A model generated the notes under the pieces. It did not search any database. It was not told the origin of the DNA and was given only the letters and a program-made list of their open reading frames with translations. A program made the position numbers and the translations under genes. Of a stretch of 64,000 bases of DNA, positions 63,401-64,000 are shown piece after piece; the first letter of the stretch is position 1, and each line of letters begins with the position of its first letter. Location: assembly GCA_014800685.1 (NCBI GenBank), contig JAAVFQ010000030.1, positions 1 through 64,000 of the forward strand, in the 5' to 3' direction. The stretch comes from Bacteroidales bacterium (lineage in GTDB: Bacteria; Bacteroidota; Bacteroidia; Bacteroidales; Muribaculaceae).

Positions 63401-64000
63401 GATGGAAATCTCCTTAATCCGGAAAAGCGCTGGGGTGGCATAATGCGAAAGATAGACAATACTAACTTCGAGACATCCAATGTGGAGTATCTGCAATTCT
63501 GGATGATGGACCCTTTCCTTGACCCGGAAAATCCCAACACCGAAGGGGGTGACCTCTACTTCAATTTCGGCGAAATCTCCGAAGATATTCTGAAGGATGG
63601 TATGAAGAACTATGAGAACGGAAATCCCATTGACGGCAATAATCAGTTTATGGCTGAAACTGCTTGGGGCCGCGTCTCCACCCAAAACTCCCTCACCTAT
63701 GCCTTCGAAAGCGGGGATGACTCACGTCCTCGTCAGGATATCGGTCTCGACGGCTTGAGCAACGATGAGGAGTTCAACTTCTCATCATACTCCGATTATC
63801 TTGACCGACTTCGCGCAAAATTACCCGCCAATACCATTTCTGCAATGCAGGAGAATCCATTCTCTCCAATGAATGACCCTGCCGGCGATAATTACCATTT
63901 CTACCGGTCTGCCTATTACGATAATACCCAGACCGGCATCCTTGACCGTTACAAAAGATATAATGGCGTGGAAGGGAACTCTCTCTCTCCCGACCAAAGC
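60494..64000 (+). CDS. sprA: Type IX secretion outer membrane translocon SprA (5' part, runs off the window)
   Basis: The frame is open from the ATG at 60494 to the window end (1169 codons), roughly the first half of SprA, which is about 2400 residues in known members. A signal peptide (VLIVALLATLLSYAQ) precedes typical SprA blocks: MNFALGPLEKIFGPGGVRLTTSGSIQLSLGI, RSRRKTYFDLNNKIQATIQASVGDKMKFNMSYNT, a conserved SSYIDDFESTQ, YPSERGPYNLD and RWGGIMR. SprA forms the giant barrel through which type IX cargo crosses the outer membrane. It starts 43 bases after ruvA and no separate promoter is obvious. Confidence 0.96.
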   Translation, partial: MVLKTKKRFSPLACGVLIVALLATLLSYAQYSKTSITAPPPSRPYIAPTDTTGRHLSATMPSPVKKTLPEQYDDYKPGEYPADLRTPSNISTNVVYDPEAGMYVIHTKLGERDIVTPYMMSSDEYNAVANRSEMWNYFRQRNSENYENKEKQPFNILDMNFALGPLEKIFGPGGVRLTTSGSIQLSLGIKSNKTDNPALSLRSRRKTYFDLNNKIQATIQASVGDKMKFNMSYNTDATFDFDSKNLKLAYEGKEDEIIKNIEAGNVSMSTGSSLIRGGTALFGVKAKMQFGKLTLTGLVSQQNSESKTISTSGGVQTTKYSIKADDYDANRHFFLAQYFYDNYDDFASRLPYVSSGVNITRIEVWVTNKSGNYNETRNFVGFQDLGESSRLGNSYWQPDASVPVPSNLSNNLLDIVKTDYPDARNINQVTQALQPLSAYGISGGRDYEKVESGRLLKSTEYTLNPTLGYISLKSALSSDEVLAVAYEYTYQGRVYQVGEFSGDITNTSQSLYLKMLRGTTISPQLPMWKLMMKNVYSLGAYQLSSNKFKMNIKYLSDTTGTEIVYLPVGPIANKPLLQVMNLDRIDSNQESNPDGFFDYIEGYTVLSQQGKIIFPVAEPFGRNLEKKIGDARLAEPYVYKELYDSTLVVARQFADKNKFSIEGEYQASNGATIRLNAMNVPRGSVVVMAGGTVLTENSDYTVDYAMGIVTITNQSIIDSGTNVSVRLENQSMFSMQRKTLVGLDAQYKFNKNFTLGGTLMHFSEKALTEKVNIGDEIINNTMWGLNLNYSTQFNWLTNLLNHIPTINASAPSSLTINAEFAQLVPHKQQSGTNKGSSYIDDFESTQTGIDMRSPYSWFLASTPWDGGSNPLFPEASLSNNVDYGKNRALLSWYYIDRIFTQRNSSMLPGYLKNDLHQLSNPYVREVRVSEIFPYRELVYGESNTIQTLNLSFYPSERGPYNLDAENIDSDGNLLNPEKRWGGIMRKIDNTNFETSNVEYLQFWMMDPFLDPENPNTEGGDLYFNFGEISEDILKDGMKNYENGNPIDGNNQFMAETAWGRVSTQNSLTYAFESGDDSRPRQDIGLDGLSNDEEFNFSSYSDYLDRLRAKLPANTISAMQENPFSPMNDPAGDNYHFYRSAYYDNTQTGILDRYKRYNGVEGNSLSPDQS

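Noticed and set aside
1-64000. CRISPR arrays, tRNA or rRNA genes, prophage or plasmid modules, defence systems
   Set aside because: None seen: no regularly spaced repeats, no cloverleaf-like sequence in the gaps, and all long frames are housekeeping or envelope genes. A covariance-model scan would be decisive for small RNAs.

Overview
The window looks like the chromosome of a Bacteroidales bacterium, most probably a gut member of the Muribaculaceae or a close relative; the family assignment is inference. What supports it: at least eleven promoters of the Bacteroidota type (TTTG or a near match, 20 bases, then TAnnTTTG); the type IX secretion gene sprA next to ruvA; the ftsK, lolA-like, trxB gene run; DUF4922; a MaeB-type malic enzyme; and many proteins with Bacteroidota-style lipoprotein or signal sequences. 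No rRNA, tRNA, CRISPR array, prophage or transposase gene was seen.

Layout. 0-3.2 kb: a DUF2156 protein and a class I fumarase, convergent. 3.5-12.3 kb (+): a large exported amidase, then a tight glycosyltransferase / DUF4922 nucleotidyltransferase-like / SpoIID trio, then lepA. 12.4-15.5 kb (-): a TamA/BamA-like outer membrane protein and a phosphatase, with umuC divergent. 16.8-18.8 kb (-): aguA-aguB, agmatine to putrescine. 19-24.1 kb (-): two large metallopeptidases (M3, M16). 24.4-28.6 kb (-): dCMP deaminase, S41 protease, formyl-THF ligase, a hemerythrin/RIC-like protein and an atypical LuxR-type regulator. 28.8-34.6 kb (-): L,D-transpeptidase, ftsK, lolA-like, trxB. 35.0-40.0 kb (+): a 59-residue membrane protein, dxs, trkA, trkH. 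40-42.7 kb (-): nrdD-nrdG. 43-45.3 kb (+): maeB. 45.4-47.6 kb (-): an exported thioredoxin-like surface protein. 47.9-54.4 kb (+): patatin, cytoplasmic GH13 enzyme, prs, nitroreductase, EamA transporter, ROK kinase. 54.8-58.5 kb (+): outer membrane receptor, PadR, PspC, behind a perfect inverted repeat. 58.5-64 kb: TIGR02757 (-), then a small lipoprotein, ruvA and the first 1169 codons of sprA (+).

Most genes are housekeeping. The most notable non-coding feature is a family of short (about 180 bp) non-coding elements with AGTAAGT-type inverted ends and TA target duplications: three full copies (3301-3479, 24902-25082, 54373-54554), a 65-bp internal deletion (52191-52255) and a decayed fragment (59325-59385). 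One full copy lies exactly between the hemerythrin and LuxR genes and supplies the stop codon of the former. Other points of interest are the GT2-DUF4922-SpoIID trio, in which even the SpoIID protein lacks a visible export signal, and the probable PadR operator.
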